DNA of 64,000 bases from Singulisphaera sp. GP187 (GCF_900129635.1 NZ_FSRB01000001.1:4255501-4319500), one strand, 5' to 3'; shown: positions 36,491 through 44,972, numbered from the stretch's first letter. Program-made: numbers and translations. Notes: generated by a model from the letters alone, not told the origin.

Positions 36491-36843
36491 GCCTGCCGTC
36501 GACGCTGCACATTTTCCTCGCCGTCGAACCGGCGGATATGAGAAAAGGATTCGACGGTTTGGCGCAGCTGGTCCGCGAGCGGATCGCCGAGGACCCGCTC
36601 TCGGGGCACCTGTACGTGTTCCGGAATCGGAGGCGCGACCGGGTCAAGATTCTCTACTGGGATCGCGACGGGTTTGCACTCTGGTACAAGCGGTTGGAGA
36701 AGGGGACGTTTCGCTTTCCCGAGGCCAAGGGGGGCAGGGTCGAGGTCACGCCAGCGGAAATGGCCGCGGTCCTCGAAGGCATCGACCTGTCGTGCGCCCG
36801 GCGGTTGCCGCGGTTCGCCCTGCCTGTGCCGCAACCGGGATGA
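36484..36843 (+). CDS. tnpB: IS66 TnpB-like accessory protein
   Basis: 119 residues with the full signature of IS66 Orf2 (HIFLAVEPADMRKGFDGLAQ, LSGHLYVFRNRRRDRVKILY, GFALWYKRLEKGTF). TnpB is needed for IS66 transposition but its biochemical role is unsettled. The GTG start overlaps the TGA of tnpA, the usual coupling. This is the only intact gene of the element. Confidence 0.93.
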   Translation: MLSLPSTLHIFLAVEPADMRKGFDGLAQLVRERIAEDPLSGHLYVFRNRRRDRVKILYWDRDGFALWYKRLEKGTFRFPEAKGGRVEVTPAEMAAVLEGIDLSCARRLPRFALPVPQPG

Positions 36844-36915
36844 TCGCATCACACCTTTCGCATGTTTGCTTGAAGATTCTCAGCCACATCGACGGTCGTC
36901 GTGCGTATTGATGGT

Positions 36916-38473
36916 ATGACGACGATCGAGAGCGAGATCCCACTGCCCGACGACCTCGAGGCCGCTCACCGGATCATCCGCGAATTGCTCGAGACCCTCC
37001 GCCAGCAGACCCACCTCAACGAAAAACTCCAGCACCAGCTCGAACAGCTCCTCCGCCGGCTCTACGGTCGCAAGTCCGAAAAGCTCGACCCCAACCAGCT
37101 CTTGCTCTTCACGCGTGAGATCCTCGAAGCCACCGGAGTGGAGCCCGAGGCAACGCCCGCGTCGAAGAAACCCCCGGCCAAAGGCCACGGTCGCAAGCCC
37201 TTGCCGGCGGGCCTGCCCCGCAAGCGAGTCGTGCACGACGTCCCGCTCGAGCAGCGGCTCTGCCCCGACTGCGGTACAGAGCGGGTATGATTCGGCGAGG
37301 AAGTCCGCGAGCAACTCGAATACGTGCCGGCCTCGCTTATCGTGCTTCAGCACATCCGGCCCAAATATGCGTGCCAAGCCCATATCGTGATCGCCGAGCG
37401 ACTGCCCGAGCCGATCGAGAAGGGACTCCCCGGCCCGGGACTTCTCGCTCACGTGGCCGTCAGCAAATATGCCGATCACCTGCCGCTTTGCCGCCAGGAA
37501 GGGATCTTCAAGCGGTTCGGCGTCGACCTGTCCCGCTCGACAATGTGCGACTGGATGGCCGCCACCGCCGACCTGCTGGCGCCGATTGCCAAGGCGATGC
37601 CAAAGCGAGTGCTCATGTCTTATGTGATCCAGACCGATGACACGCCGGTCAATGTTCAAGACAAAGACAGCAAGAGGATCAAGACCGGCCGGCTCTGGGT
37701 CCACATCGGCGACCACAACCATCGTTTTACCGTTTATGATTACACCTCCGACCACAGCGGTGACGGGCCGCAACGTGTCTTCAAGGACTACGAGGGCTAC
37801 CTCCAGGCCGACGCGTATTCCGCTTACGACACCTTGTTCGTCGCCGGCACGATCGTCGAGGTCGGATGCTGGATGCACGCGCGGCGGAAGATTGACGAGG
37901 CGAAGACCAGCGACCCGGTGCGATCGCACGTGATGCTGGCATGGGTCGCCGGCCTCTACAAAGGTCGAGGACGACGCGAAGGAAGCCCGGAAGAAACACC
38001 CCGAGTGGGACGACGCAACCTGGCACACATATCGCTATGATCTGAGGCTCGAACGATCGAAGCCGATCCTCGACGCGATCCATGCCTGGCTGTTGGCAGA
38101 ACAGGCGAAGGTGCTCCCCAAAAGCCCGGTCGGCGAGGCGATCAACTACGCGTTGAACCATTGGATCGCCTTGATTCGACCGCTGGAGGCGGGGTTCCTG
38201 GAGATCGACAACGGCGCCAGCGAGTGGGCGATGAAGCCGGTCGCGCTGGGACGAAGGAATTGGCTGTTTGCCGGGAGTGACGAGGGAGGGAAAACCGCGG
38301 CGACACTGATGAGCCTGTGCACGACCTGCAAGGATCTCGGGATCGATCCCTTCGCCTACCTCCGCGACGTGCTCGATCGGGTGAGTACACACCCGAACAG
38401 CCGGATCGACGAATTGTTGCCCGATCGCTGGAAACCGGCGGAGTCGACTGACCCCCCTGGCCGAAAAGGATAG
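36916..38473 (+). pseudogene. tnpC: IS66 TnpC transposase, broken by a stop and a frameshift
   Basis: The N-terminal leucine-zipper and zinc-finger parts are present (RRLYGRKSEKLDPNQ, LCPDCGTERV), then a TGA at 37288-37290 where relatives have Arg, after which the same frame continues FGEEVREQLEYVPASLIVLQ. The DDE core follows (IQTDDTPVNVQD, YLQADAYSAYDTLF, HARRKIDEAKTSDP). An extra A at 37960-37962 shifts the frame, and the C-terminal part (GEAINYALNHWIALIRPLEA, EIDNGASEWAMKPVALGRRN) is read to 38473. It cannot make an active transposase without two corrections. Confidence 0.9.
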
Positions 38474-38481
38474 ATTGAGGC

Positions 38482-38548
38482 CACCCCCCGCCGAGGTCGT
38501 CGGGCCGCGGTGAAACGAGGGATTCGACCGCGGCGAACCGGCGGGGGT
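38482..38548. promoter_or_regulatory. Imperfect palindrome upstream of the serine recombinase
   Basis: About 65 bp with complementary halves (CCCCCCGCCG ... GGCCGCGGT and ACCGCGGCGAACCGGCGGGG) around AAACGAGGGATTCG, ending 24 bp before the recombinase start. It could be the recombinase's own crossover or operator site, or a hairpin in its leader. Confidence 0.45.
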
Positions 38549-38571
38549 TTTTGGCCAGGGAGGGCCTCCCC

Positions 38572-39210
38572 ATGCGCGCCGCGCGGTACGCCCGCGTCTC
38601 GACCCACGACCAGCAGACGCTCGGCCTCCAGGTCGAGGCGATGCGGGCTTATATCAAGGACCGTAGCTGGGACCTCCTGACGTGGGTCGAGGACGTCGGC
38701 CCGGGGGCGAAGGAGCGGCCCGGGCGCGAAGGGTTGCTGAAGGCGGCCCGCCGCCACGAGGTCGACGTCGTGGTGGTCTGGCGCCTGGACCGCTGGGGGC
38801 GGTCGGTGGCCGATCTGATGACGACGCTCCGGGAACTGAACGAGCTGGGCGTGGGTTTCGTGTCCCTGACCGAGGCCCTGGACCTGGCCACCCCGACAGG
38901 TCAGGTCATGGCCGGGTTGCTCGCGATCTTCGCGGAGTTCGAGCGTGAGATCTTGCGGGAGCGCGTCCGGGCGGGGATCGCTCAGGCCAGGCGTGAGGGC
39001 CGCGCCCACGGCCGCCCGCGGACGGACGGGGCCGGTCCGGCCTACGCCGAGGTCGCACGGGCGTCAAGTTCGGCCTTCATCGGAAGCTACGTTGTTTTGA
39101 CAGATCGTTGTTCGGAAGCCGTGGCCGTAACCCGTGCCGACAACGGACCTTCTCTAGAATCTGGTTCTCCCGTGAGACTGTTTTCCGCTAGATTACGCTA
39201 TGAGGGATAG
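38572..39210 (+). CDS. Serine recombinase (resolvase/invertase), DNA-binding end degraded
   Basis: The catalytic domain is complete: RAARYARVSTHDQQTLGLQ with the nucleophilic Ser, then VVVWRLDRWGRSVADLM, GVGFVSLTEALDLATPTGQV and the E-helix AIFAEFEREILRERVRAGIA. After HGRPRTDG the expected helix-turn-helix is not recognisable; the last 50 residues are unrelated sequence, so binding to a res-type site is probably impaired. The start at 38572 has GGGAGGG before it. It is the first cargo gene after the left IS66 copy. Confidence 0.85.
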   Translation: MRAARYARVSTHDQQTLGLQVEAMRAYIKDRSWDLLTWVEDVGPGAKERPGREGLLKAARRHEVDVVVVWRLDRWGRSVADLMTTLRELNELGVGFVSLTEALDLATPTGQVMAGLLAIFAEFEREILRERVRAGIAQARREGRAHGRPRTDGAGPAYAEVARASSSAFIGSYVVLTDRCSEAVAVTRADNGPSLESGSPVRLFSARLRYEG

Positions 39211-39234
39211 CTTCGGTTCTGGGAGGGCTTTCTC

Positions 39235-41130
39235 ATGACAATCGACCACGGTCGAATCAAAGCTTTGTTCCAGGCGGCTATCGACCGGGAAGACCCCGTC
39301 GAGCGCCTTGAGTTCCTCGACCGCGAAATCGGCGATAATACCGACCTGCGCGGCCGATTGGACGACCTGCTCGCCGTCTATGACCGCCCTCCGGCAGCGC
39401 TCGATCGCCCCCTCTATGCCGGCTCCATGGTCACCAGAGACTACCAACCCAGTCCCGGGTCCGCATGTGAACAACCACAGAAGGGGGTTATCGACACCGT
39501 GATCGCGGGCCGGTACAAGGTCCGCCAGGAGATCGGCAAGGGCGGGATGGGGAGCGTCTACCTCGCCGAGCAGACGCAGCCGGTCCGGAGGCAGGTCGCG
39601 TTGAAGCTCATCAACCCGGGCATGGACTCGCGGACGGTCCTGGCCCGCTTCGAGTCGGAGCGCCAGGCGCTGGCGATGATGGACCACCCGAACATCGCGA
39701 GGGTCCTCGATGCGGGCGTCACCGACGCGGGTCGGCCATTCTTCGTCATGGATCTGGTCAAGGGCATCCCGCTTACCGATTACTGCGATGCCCACCAACT
39801 GGACCTCTCCGAGCGGCTCGACCTGTTTCGCCAGATCTGCTCGGCGGTGCATCACGCCCACCAGAAAGGGATCATCCACCGCGACCTCAAGCCGACGAAC
39901 ATCCTCGTCGAGAGTCATGACGGGAAGCCCATCCCCAAGGTGATCGACTTCGGCCTCGCCAAGGCGACTACCGGGATGCAACTCTCCGAACAGTCGCTGT
40001 TCACCGCCTTCGGCAGCATCACGGGCACCCCGCTCTACATGGCCCCTGAGCAGGCGACGTTCAACGCCCTCGACGTCGATACCCGAGCCGACATCTACGC
40101 ACTCGGCGTCGTCCTTTACGAGATCCTGACCGGCAGCACGCCTATCCGACGCGACACGCTCCAAAGGGCAGCGCTGGACGAGATGTTCCGGGTGATCCGC
40201 GAGGAAGAACCACCGACGCCGTCGAGCCGGGTCAGCACCTCCGAGGCTCTGCAGAGCCTGGCGGCAAACCGGCATGTCGAGCCGTCGCGGCTGAGCCGGT
40301 TGATCAAGGGGGACCTCGACTGGATCGTGATGAAGGCGCTGGCGAAGGAGCGCAGTCGGCGATACGAGTCCGCCATCGCCCTGGCGCAGGACGTCGAGCG
40401 ATTCACCAACCATGAGCCGGTCTCGGCCGGACCTCCGACGGCCGCCTACCGGGTCCGGAAGTTCATTCGACGGCATCGGGTCCAGGTGCTGGCCGCGTCC
40501 CTGGTCCTCCTCTCGCTGGTAGGAGGCGCGGCGGGGACGACTTGGGGACTCATCGAGTCCAGGCGGCAGGAGGGCATCGCCGTATCGGAAGCCTTCGAGA
40601 AGGATAAGGCCCGGATTGCCGAGTCCGAGCAGCGCAAGCATGCCGAGAAGCGGTTGGGCCAGGTGTCGAAGATGAACCAGATCCTTTGCATGATCTTTGA
40701 GGACATCGACCCGCAGGGAGCCGAGAAAGAGGGCAGGCGACTGACTTCGGTTCTGGAGGAGCGCGTCGCCGGAGCGGCGGCGGACGTCGAGCGCGAGGCC
40801 ACGGGAGACCCGCTCGTCCTGGCGAGGATGGAACTGACGCTCGGCAAGGCTCAACGCAATCTGGGGTATCCGAAAAAGTCGCTCACCCTGCTCGCCAAGG
40901 CCCATGCCGGTTACTCATCACAACTCGGCCCCGACCATCCCGACACGCTCAAATCCCTGCTCAACCTCGCGATCGGCTACGCAGACGCCGGGCAGACTGA
41001 CCGGGCGCTCAAGTTATACGAGGAGTCGAAGCCCCAATGCCGCGAGAAGCTGGGGGCCAATTATCCCGACATCCTCCGGCTCCAGGCGAGCCTCGCAAAG
41101 TCGTCGCACGGCGACGGACCGGAGCAATAG
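39235..41130 (+). CDS. PknB-type Ser/Thr protein kinase with membrane anchor and TPR end
   Basis: 631 residues. The N-terminal 85 residues (EDPVERLEFLDREIGDNTDL) are the short helical region common in planctomycete kinases. The kinase domain at about 90-390 has GKGGMGSVYLAE, Lys in VALKLI, IIHRDLKPTNIL and DFGLAKA, GTPLYMAPEQA. One membrane helix follows near 414-436 (VLAASLVLLSLVGGAAGTTW), then a coiled segment and only two tetratricopeptide-like repeats (HPDTLKSLLNLAIGYADAGQ). Relatives usually carry many more repeats, so the sensor part looks shortened. An ECF sigma factor follows 17 bp later, suggesting a joint signalling unit. Confidence 0.93.
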   Translation: MTIDHGRIKALFQAAIDREDPVERLEFLDREIGDNTDLRGRLDDLLAVYDRPPAALDRPLYAGSMVTRDYQPSPGSACEQPQKGVIDTVIAGRYKVRQEIGKGGMGSVYLAEQTQPVRRQVALKLINPGMDSRTVLARFESERQALAMMDHPNIARVLDAGVTDAGRPFFVMDLVKGIPLTDYCDAHQLDLSERLDLFRQICSAVHHAHQKGIIHRDLKPTNILVESHDGKPIPKVIDFGLAKATTGMQLSEQSLFTAFGSITGTPLYMAPEQATFNALDVDTRADIYALGVVLYEILTGSTPIRRDTLQRAALDEMFRVIREEEPPTPSSRVSTSEALQSLAANRHVEPSRLSRLIKGDLDWIVMKALAKERSRRYESAIALAQDVERFTNHEPVSAGPPTAAYRVRKFIRRHRVQVLAASLVLLSLVGGAAGTTWGLIESRRQEGIAVSEAFEKDKARIAESEQRKHAEKRLGQVSKMNQILCMIFEDIDPQGAEKEGRRLTSVLEERVAGAAADVEREATGDPLVLARMELTLGKAQRNLGYPKKSLTLLAKAHAGYSSQLGPDHPDTLKSLLNLAIGYADAGQTDRALKLYEESKPQCREKLGANYPDILRLQASLAKSSHGDGPEQ

Positions 41131-41147
41131 AGGGAGGGGGGAAAGAA

Positions 41148-41660
41148 ATGAGCAACGCCCCGTCCGATGTCGGCTTCTTCCCGCTCGTTTACGACGAGCT
41201 GAGGCGACTAGCCTCCGCCCGGCTCGCGGGCGAGGCGGCAGGGCATTCGCTCGACGCCACGGCTTTGGTCCACGAGGCCTACCTTCGCCTGGGAGACGCA
41301 GCGTTCGCCGATCGGAGCGGATTCTTCCGGGCATCAGCCGCCGCCATGCAACGGATCCTCGTGGACCATGCACGCCGGAAGCGGTCTGACAAGCGGGGCG
41401 GAGGCGTCCGTGCCGTCGCTTTCGAGGAGGTCAGCGGGTGCCTTGACGCCACTCCCGACTTTCTTCTAGACGTCGACGAAGCCATGACCCGACTTGCTGC
41501 CGTGGACCCATCCTCGGCCGAGGTTGCCCGGTATCGCCTGTTTGCTGGGTTGACGATCGAGGAGGTCGCGGAGGCGATGGCCGTATCCCGCGCCACGGCG
41601 TTTCGCGAGTGGGCTTTTGCGCGATCATGGCTGGCCACCGCCCTGGACTCGGCACGATGA
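41148..41660 (+). CDS. ECF-family RNA polymerase sigma factor (planctomycete type)
   Basis: 170 residues from the ATG at 41148, preceded by GGGAGGGGGG. Region 2: FFPLVYDELRRLASARLAGE, ALVHEAYLRLGD and RILVDHARRKRSDKRGGG. Region 4: YRLFAGLTIEEVAEAMAVSR and a WAFARSWL end. This form (Sig-70_X6/ECF with the RILVDHARRK box) is the one usually encoded next to Ser/Thr kinases in planctomycetes, normally upstream of the kinase; here it is downstream, 17 bp away. Its target promoters are unknown. Confidence 0.92.
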   Translation: MSNAPSDVGFFPLVYDELRRLASARLAGEAAGHSLDATALVHEAYLRLGDAAFADRSGFFRASAAAMQRILVDHARRKRSDKRGGGVRAVAFEEVSGCLDATPDFLLDVDEAMTRLAAVDPSSAEVARYRLFAGLTIEEVAEAMAVSRATAFREWAFARSWLATALDSAR

Positions 41661-41722
41661 CGGATTGAGATGACGAAGACTCGCCCCGCGAAGCCGGTCC
41701 CTATCCAAAGAGGAGGTGAATC

Positions 41723-42673
41723 ATGTTCTCGGTCCTGTTCGAAGTTCATCCCAAGAAGGAGGAGTGGGACGCCTACCTGGGATTCGCCACGATGCTCCGG
41801 CTGGAGCGGGTGAAGGGCTTCGTCGACAACATCCGGTACAAGAGCCTCTCCCGGGAGGGATGGATCCTCTCCCTCTCGAACTGGGACGATGAGAAGGCAC
41901 TGGTCCGCAGGCGCACCCAAGCGAAGCATCACGAGGTCCAGGAGAAAGGCCGGGAAGAAGTCCTCCTCGACTATCACCTGAGGGTCGCCGCAGTATTACC
42001 CCGACGCCAAACGCCCCTTATGGAGGGCAGTCGAGTTAGGTTTCCCGTCGTCAGGCAGTTCTTCAGCACGCGTGTTGCCGTGCGTTGCGGCGCCGGGCCC
42101 ACTATTCTCCGGAAGGAACTCAGCATGGGCAGTCTTCGATCGATCCGATTCGGCGTGCTCGGGGGTGTCGTGGCCTTGGTCGCCGTCTTCGGCTTGTCCT
42201 ATCTACTGGCCGATACCCGCGCAGGCCAGGGTGAATCCAACAAAAAGGGGGGAGGCATGAAGAGGGAAGCCATCGAACGAGAGATTATTCGCGTCGAACC
42301 GTTCGACACCAATTTCGAGAAATGGGGCGCGCCCGTCTCCGTCTGCACCCGGGCGGGGAACATGGTGTTCGTCTCGGGCATGCCGCCGTTCGACCCGGAG
42401 ACCGGGGAGATCGCAGCCAATGCGCCGTTTGAGCGCCAGGCCGAGCTGATCCTGACGCAGATGAAGACCGCGCTCGAGGCAGCCGGGTCGGACCTCGACC
42501 ACGTCCTGAAGTGCAACGTGATGTGCATCTCCAAGGACCGCTTCAAGACCTTCAACGAGATCTACAAGCGTTTCTTCCCGACCAATCCGCCGGCGCGGAT
42601 TTTCTTCTGCGTGCCGGAGTGGACCGGCCCGTTCGACATCGAGGTCGATTGTATCGCGCTCACCAAGAGCTGA
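41723..42673 (+). CDS. Antibiotic-biosynthesis-monooxygenase domain fused in frame to a RidA protein
   Basis: A near-perfect AGGAGGTG precedes the ATG at 41723. Residues 1-90 form an ABM/EthD-like domain (MFSVLFEVHPKKEEWDAYLG, LSREGWILSLSNWDDE). Residues 135-165 would make a signal-anchor (SIRFGVLGGVVALVAVFGLS), and residues 180-316 are a RidA domain (GNMVFVSGMPPFDPETGEIA, FFPTNPPARIFFCVPEWTGP). RidA proteins hydrolyse reactive enamines and imines. Two inner starts have their own Shine-Dalgarno sequences: 42125 (GGAAGGA) and 42258 (GGGGGGAGG), so the RidA part may be made separately and the fusion may be accidental loss of the ABM stop codon. Confidence 0.8.
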   Translation: MFSVLFEVHPKKEEWDAYLGFATMLRLERVKGFVDNIRYKSLSREGWILSLSNWDDEKALVRRRTQAKHHEVQEKGREEVLLDYHLRVAAVLPRRQTPLMEGSRVRFPVVRQFFSTRVAVRCGAGPTILRKELSMGSLRSIRFGVLGGVVALVAVFGLSYLLADTRAGQGESNKKGGGMKREAIEREIIRVEPFDTNFEKWGAPVSVCTRAGNMVFVSGMPPFDPETGEIAANAPFERQAELILTQMKTALEAAGSDLDHVLKCNVMCISKDRFKTFNEIYKRFFPTNPPARIFFCVPEWTGPFDIEVDCIALTKS

Positions 42674-42725
42674 GACCGGGGACCGGGAGGGCCGCGCTGG
42701 CGGGCAGCAGGTCCGCCACGGCGAC

Positions 42726-43037
42726 ATGATCTACGTCTCGGGGGTCCCGCCGTTCGACCCCAAGACCGGAGAAATTCGCAGGGTGCCGATCGAAAGGCAG
42801 ACCGAGATCGTCCTGGATCAGATGAAGCTCTGCCTGGAGACTTCCGGGGCGTCCATGGAAGATGTGGTTCAGTTGACGGTGTATTGCACGACGCCCGCGG
42901 AATTTGCGAACGTCAACAAGGTCTACAAGCGGTATTTCCCCAAGGACTACCCGGCCCGGATGTTCTGCGTTGTCCCGACCAGGCCGGGGCCGTTCGCCGT
43001 CGAGATGGATTGCACCGCCATCCGCGGCGAGAAGTGA
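42726..43037 (+). CDS. RidA-family protein, N-terminally short
   Basis: 103 residues beginning at MIYVSGVPPFDPKTGEIRRV; complete RidA proteins are about 125-130 residues and have a further strand before this point. The frame is open upstream (VRHGD) through the end of the preceding RidA gene but lacks a start with a binding site. It is clearly homologous to the preceding RidA domain (both contain VSG-PPFDP-TGEI and YKR-FP---PAR-F), so this is a tandem duplicate whose first 25 codons were probably lost. The conserved late Arg and Glu positions of the family appear present. Confidence 0.8.
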   Translation: MIYVSGVPPFDPKTGEIRRVPIERQTEIVLDQMKLCLETSGASMEDVVQLTVYCTTPAEFANVNKVYKRYFPKDYPARMFCVVPTRPGPFAVEMDCTAIRGEK

Positions 43038-43103
43038 CATCGACCGCATCGGAGGTTCGCCGCGCCCCGCGGCGAACCTCCTCCAATCCCGGATGAGGTT
43101 TCC

Positions 43104-43925
43104 ATGGCAACGACCGTCGCCGAGAAGCGTGCGAAATTTCGCTCCCTCCACCAGGAAGGATGTTTCGTGCTCCCCAATCCCTGGGACGCGGGCAGCGCCC
43201 GGATGCTCCAACACCTCGGCTTCGCTGCGCTCGCGTCGACGAGCACGGGCTACGCCTGGACGACGGGCCGCCCCGACTACACCGTGACGCGCGAGGACGT
43301 GCTCGGCTACCTGGCGTCCCTGTGCGCCGCCGTCGACCTCCCCGTGAACGCCGATTTCGAATCCGGCTTCGCCGCCGAACCCGAGGGGGTGGCGGCCAGT
43401 GTCGCACTGGCCGTCGAGACGGGGATTGCTGGGCTATCCATCGAGGACCGCAAGCTCGACGGGACGAACAATTTGTTCGATCTTTACTACTCGGTGGAGC
43501 GTATACGGGCCGCCCGCGTGGCCATCGACCGCTCGGGCGATGGCGTGATCCTGGTCGCCCGCACGGAAGGCTTGCTCGGCGACCCAGCCGCCGTCAGCCC
43601 GGCCATCGACAAGCTGGTCGCCTTTGCCGAGGCGGGTGCCGACTGCCTGTACGCCCCCGGCGTGCGCGAGAAGGCCGACATCGCGTCGATGGTCCGGGCC
43701 GTTGCCCCCAAACCTCTCAACGTCCTGGCGATGGGACCCGGATTGAGCGTCGCCCAACTCGCCGACCTCGGCGTGCGGCGGATCAGCATCGGCGGGGCCT
43801 TGGCACGGATTGCCTGGACCGCCATGATCGCGGCCGCCGAACGGATCACAGCGGGTTCCTTCCAAGGCCTAATGGAGGGAACACCCGGCTGTCGGCTGAA
43901 CGACATCTTCGGAGGCTTCGCCTAG
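43104..43925 (+). CDS. Isocitrate lyase/phosphoenolpyruvate mutase family protein
   Basis: 273 residues with the TIM-barrel signature of the ICL/PEPM superfamily: VLPNPWDAGSARMLQHLGFA, STSTGYAWTTGRPDY, the metal-binding LPVNADFESGFA, GLSIEDRKLD and VARTEG. The PEP-mutase and lyase subgroups cannot be separated by eye; such proteins often cleave C-C bonds of 2-hydroxy or 2-methyl acids. It follows the RidA genes on the same strand at 66 bp and may share their transcript. Confidence 0.92.
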   Translation: MATTVAEKRAKFRSLHQEGCFVLPNPWDAGSARMLQHLGFAALASTSTGYAWTTGRPDYTVTREDVLGYLASLCAAVDLPVNADFESGFAAEPEGVAASVALAVETGIAGLSIEDRKLDGTNNLFDLYYSVERIRAARVAIDRSGDGVILVARTEGLLGDPAAVSPAIDKLVAFAEAGADCLYAPGVREKADIASMVRAVAPKPLNVLAMGPGLSVAQLADLGVRRISIGGALARIAWTAMIAAAERITAGSFQGLMEGTPGCRLNDIFGGFA

Positions 43926-44028
43926 CCCGCAAGACGGCGAACGCCCTGTTACCACGCAGGAATACGAATCAATCACAGCCCGACTGTCGGGGAGGTTCGT
44001 CCTGCGCCCCCAGATTCCTGAGTAGGAG

Positions 44029-44421
44029 ATGACCGTGGAGAAGACCGAGAGTAGCCGGGATATCGATCTGCTGACCGCCCTGAACCACGACTACGTCTCG
44101 TCGATGCAGAAGGGCGACGTGAAACGCTTCGAGGAAATCCTCGCCGACGACTTCATGTGCTCGAACCCCGACGGATCTCTGATCGACAAGGCGACGTTCC
44201 TCAAGCTCCTCGCGCAGGGAGTGCCAGTCAAGGGGCTGCAAGAAGACGACGTCTGCGTCCGCGTCATCGGCAGCAACTTCGCTAGCATCCACGCGAGGAT
44301 CACCTATATCGGCGCCGACGGGGAGCAGCACGTCGGACGCTACACCGACGACTGGGCACGCCGCGACGGCACCTGGGAATGCGTTTCGGCGCACGTCACG
44401 GGCAGCGGTCGGTTCGATTAA
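44029..44421 (+). CDS. NTF2-like (SnoaL/DUF4440) protein
   Basis: 130 residues with the cone-shaped NTF2 fold pattern: an N-terminal helix (LLTALNHDYVSSMQKGDVKR), ILADDFMCSNPDGSLIDKAT, and the C-terminal strands YTDDWARRDGTWECVSAHVT. AGGAG touches the ATG at 44029, so translation may instead begin at the GTG at 44035. Members are small-molecule-binding or isomerase-like proteins. It is the last cargo gene of the composite transposon. Confidence 0.88.
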   Translation: MTVEKTESSRDIDLLTALNHDYVSSMQKGDVKRFEEILADDFMCSNPDGSLIDKATFLKLLAQGVPVKGLQEDDVCVRVIGSNFASIHARITYIGADGEQHVGRYTDDWARRDGTWECVSAHVTGSGRFD

Positions 44422-44733
44422 TCATCGGGGCTCAGCGATCACGGGCCGGAAGGTCCGTACAAAACGCCGGACGACCACGACGACCCGGACCGGCAGGAAC
44501 GCGGGCGCCGGGGCGGGGCGCAGTGGCCGGCCCGCTTGAGGCGACCCGGTGTCCCGAGCCTCGCGCCGCGCCTCCTCGACGGCGCGTCGGAGCACGGGCT
44601 TGTAGACCCAGTTCTGCATCGTGCCCCGGCTGAGGCCGTGCCGCTGGCAGAAGGCCGGCAGGCTGAGCCCGCTCTGTCGCCATTGGTCAATCAGCGCCGC
44701 CCACTCCGCCGCCTGCCGCCGGACCCTCGCCAT
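44422..44733 (-). pseudogene. tnpA: IS66 TnpA-like protein, C-terminally truncated
   Basis: 103 residues. The start MARVRRQAAEWAALIDQWRQ with a proper ATG and GGAGGAAAG upstream is intact, and the helix-turn-helix (SLPAFCQRHGLSRGTMQNWV) is present. After APAFLPVRVV the frame runs into unrelated residues (VVVRRFVRTFRPVIAEPR) instead of the usual ETLRRVLAVLE end. No tnpB or tnpC follows. Confidence 0.8.
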
Positions 44734-44820
44734 GGTCTTTCCTCCGCGATGGGGACACGCGTCGTTCCATCATCGGGGGAGACCCGGCCGGAGAAAAGAT
44801 GGGGTTTACCGGACGGATAC
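44422..44820 (-). mobile_element. IS66-family element, right copy (truncated)
   Basis: Only the left terminal repeat, leader and most of tnpA remain. Similarity to the left copy stops near 44485. By eye the two copies are clearly diverged (several differences per 40 bp), so one is not a recent duplicate of the other. Confidence 0.8.
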
Positions 44821-44828
44821 CGCCATTC
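44821..44828. repeat. Right 8-bp target duplication of the composite transposon
   Basis: CGCCATTC, identical to 36009-36016. Confidence 0.85.
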
Positions 44829-44972
44829 GGCGATGACCCGGGCGTAGCGTTCCCAGCTCTCGGATGAGCCGTACTTGCCCAGATAGACGTCCCGGCCGTC
44901 GATCCGGACGACGGCAAGATCCTTCGGCTTGAAATGCCGGTACTTGGGTGGGCTGGCAGTGGTCTTCGGCAT
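44821..44972 (-). pseudogene. Tyrosine integrase, N-terminal remnant
   Basis: The frame starts at 44972 and reads MPKTTASPPKYRHFKPKDLA, VVRIDGRDVYLGKYG and SWERYARVIAEW, the Arm-type N-terminus of integrases common in planctomycetes, then runs into the IS66 end. The start codon is 122 bp from the 3' end of the tRNA-Thr gene, the normal place for an island integrase. The rest of the gene is at 35820-36016. Confidence 0.8.

Larger units (their letters stand above)
36017..38473 (+). mobile_element. IS66-family element, left copy (defective)
   Basis: It has the tnpA-tnpB-tnpC order of IS66. The left end is exact by comparison with the right copy. The right end is uncertain, probably at GGCCGAAAAGGATAG near 38473, whose reverse begins CTATCC like the left end GTATCC. 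tnpA has lost its start codon and tnpC is broken twice. Confidence 0.75.
36017..44820. mobile_element. IS66 composite transposon inserted in the integrase gene
   Basis: 8804 bp bounded by two IS66 left ends in inverted orientation (left GTGTCCGTCCGGTAGACC; right, reversed, GTATCCGTCCGGTAAACC) and by the duplication CGCCATTC on both sides. The left copy is nearly full length; the right copy keeps only its first 400 bp. Cargo: serine recombinase, Ser/Thr kinase, ECF sigma factor, monooxygenase-RidA fusion, RidA, PEP-mutase-family protein and NTF2-like protein. Removing it and one duplication rejoins the integrase frame. Confidence 0.75.

Noticed and set aside
38572..39210. Serine recombinase as the integrase of the whole island
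   Set aside because: tRNA 3'-end duplication is typical of tyrosine integrases, a tyrosine-integrase remnant sits at the tRNA, and the serine recombinase lies inside the IS66-bounded cargo with a damaged C-terminus.
39193..40905. 570-codon minus-strand frame opposite the Ser/Thr kinase
   Set aside because: Shadow of the kinase gene; no recognisable domain, while the plus strand is a textbook kinase.
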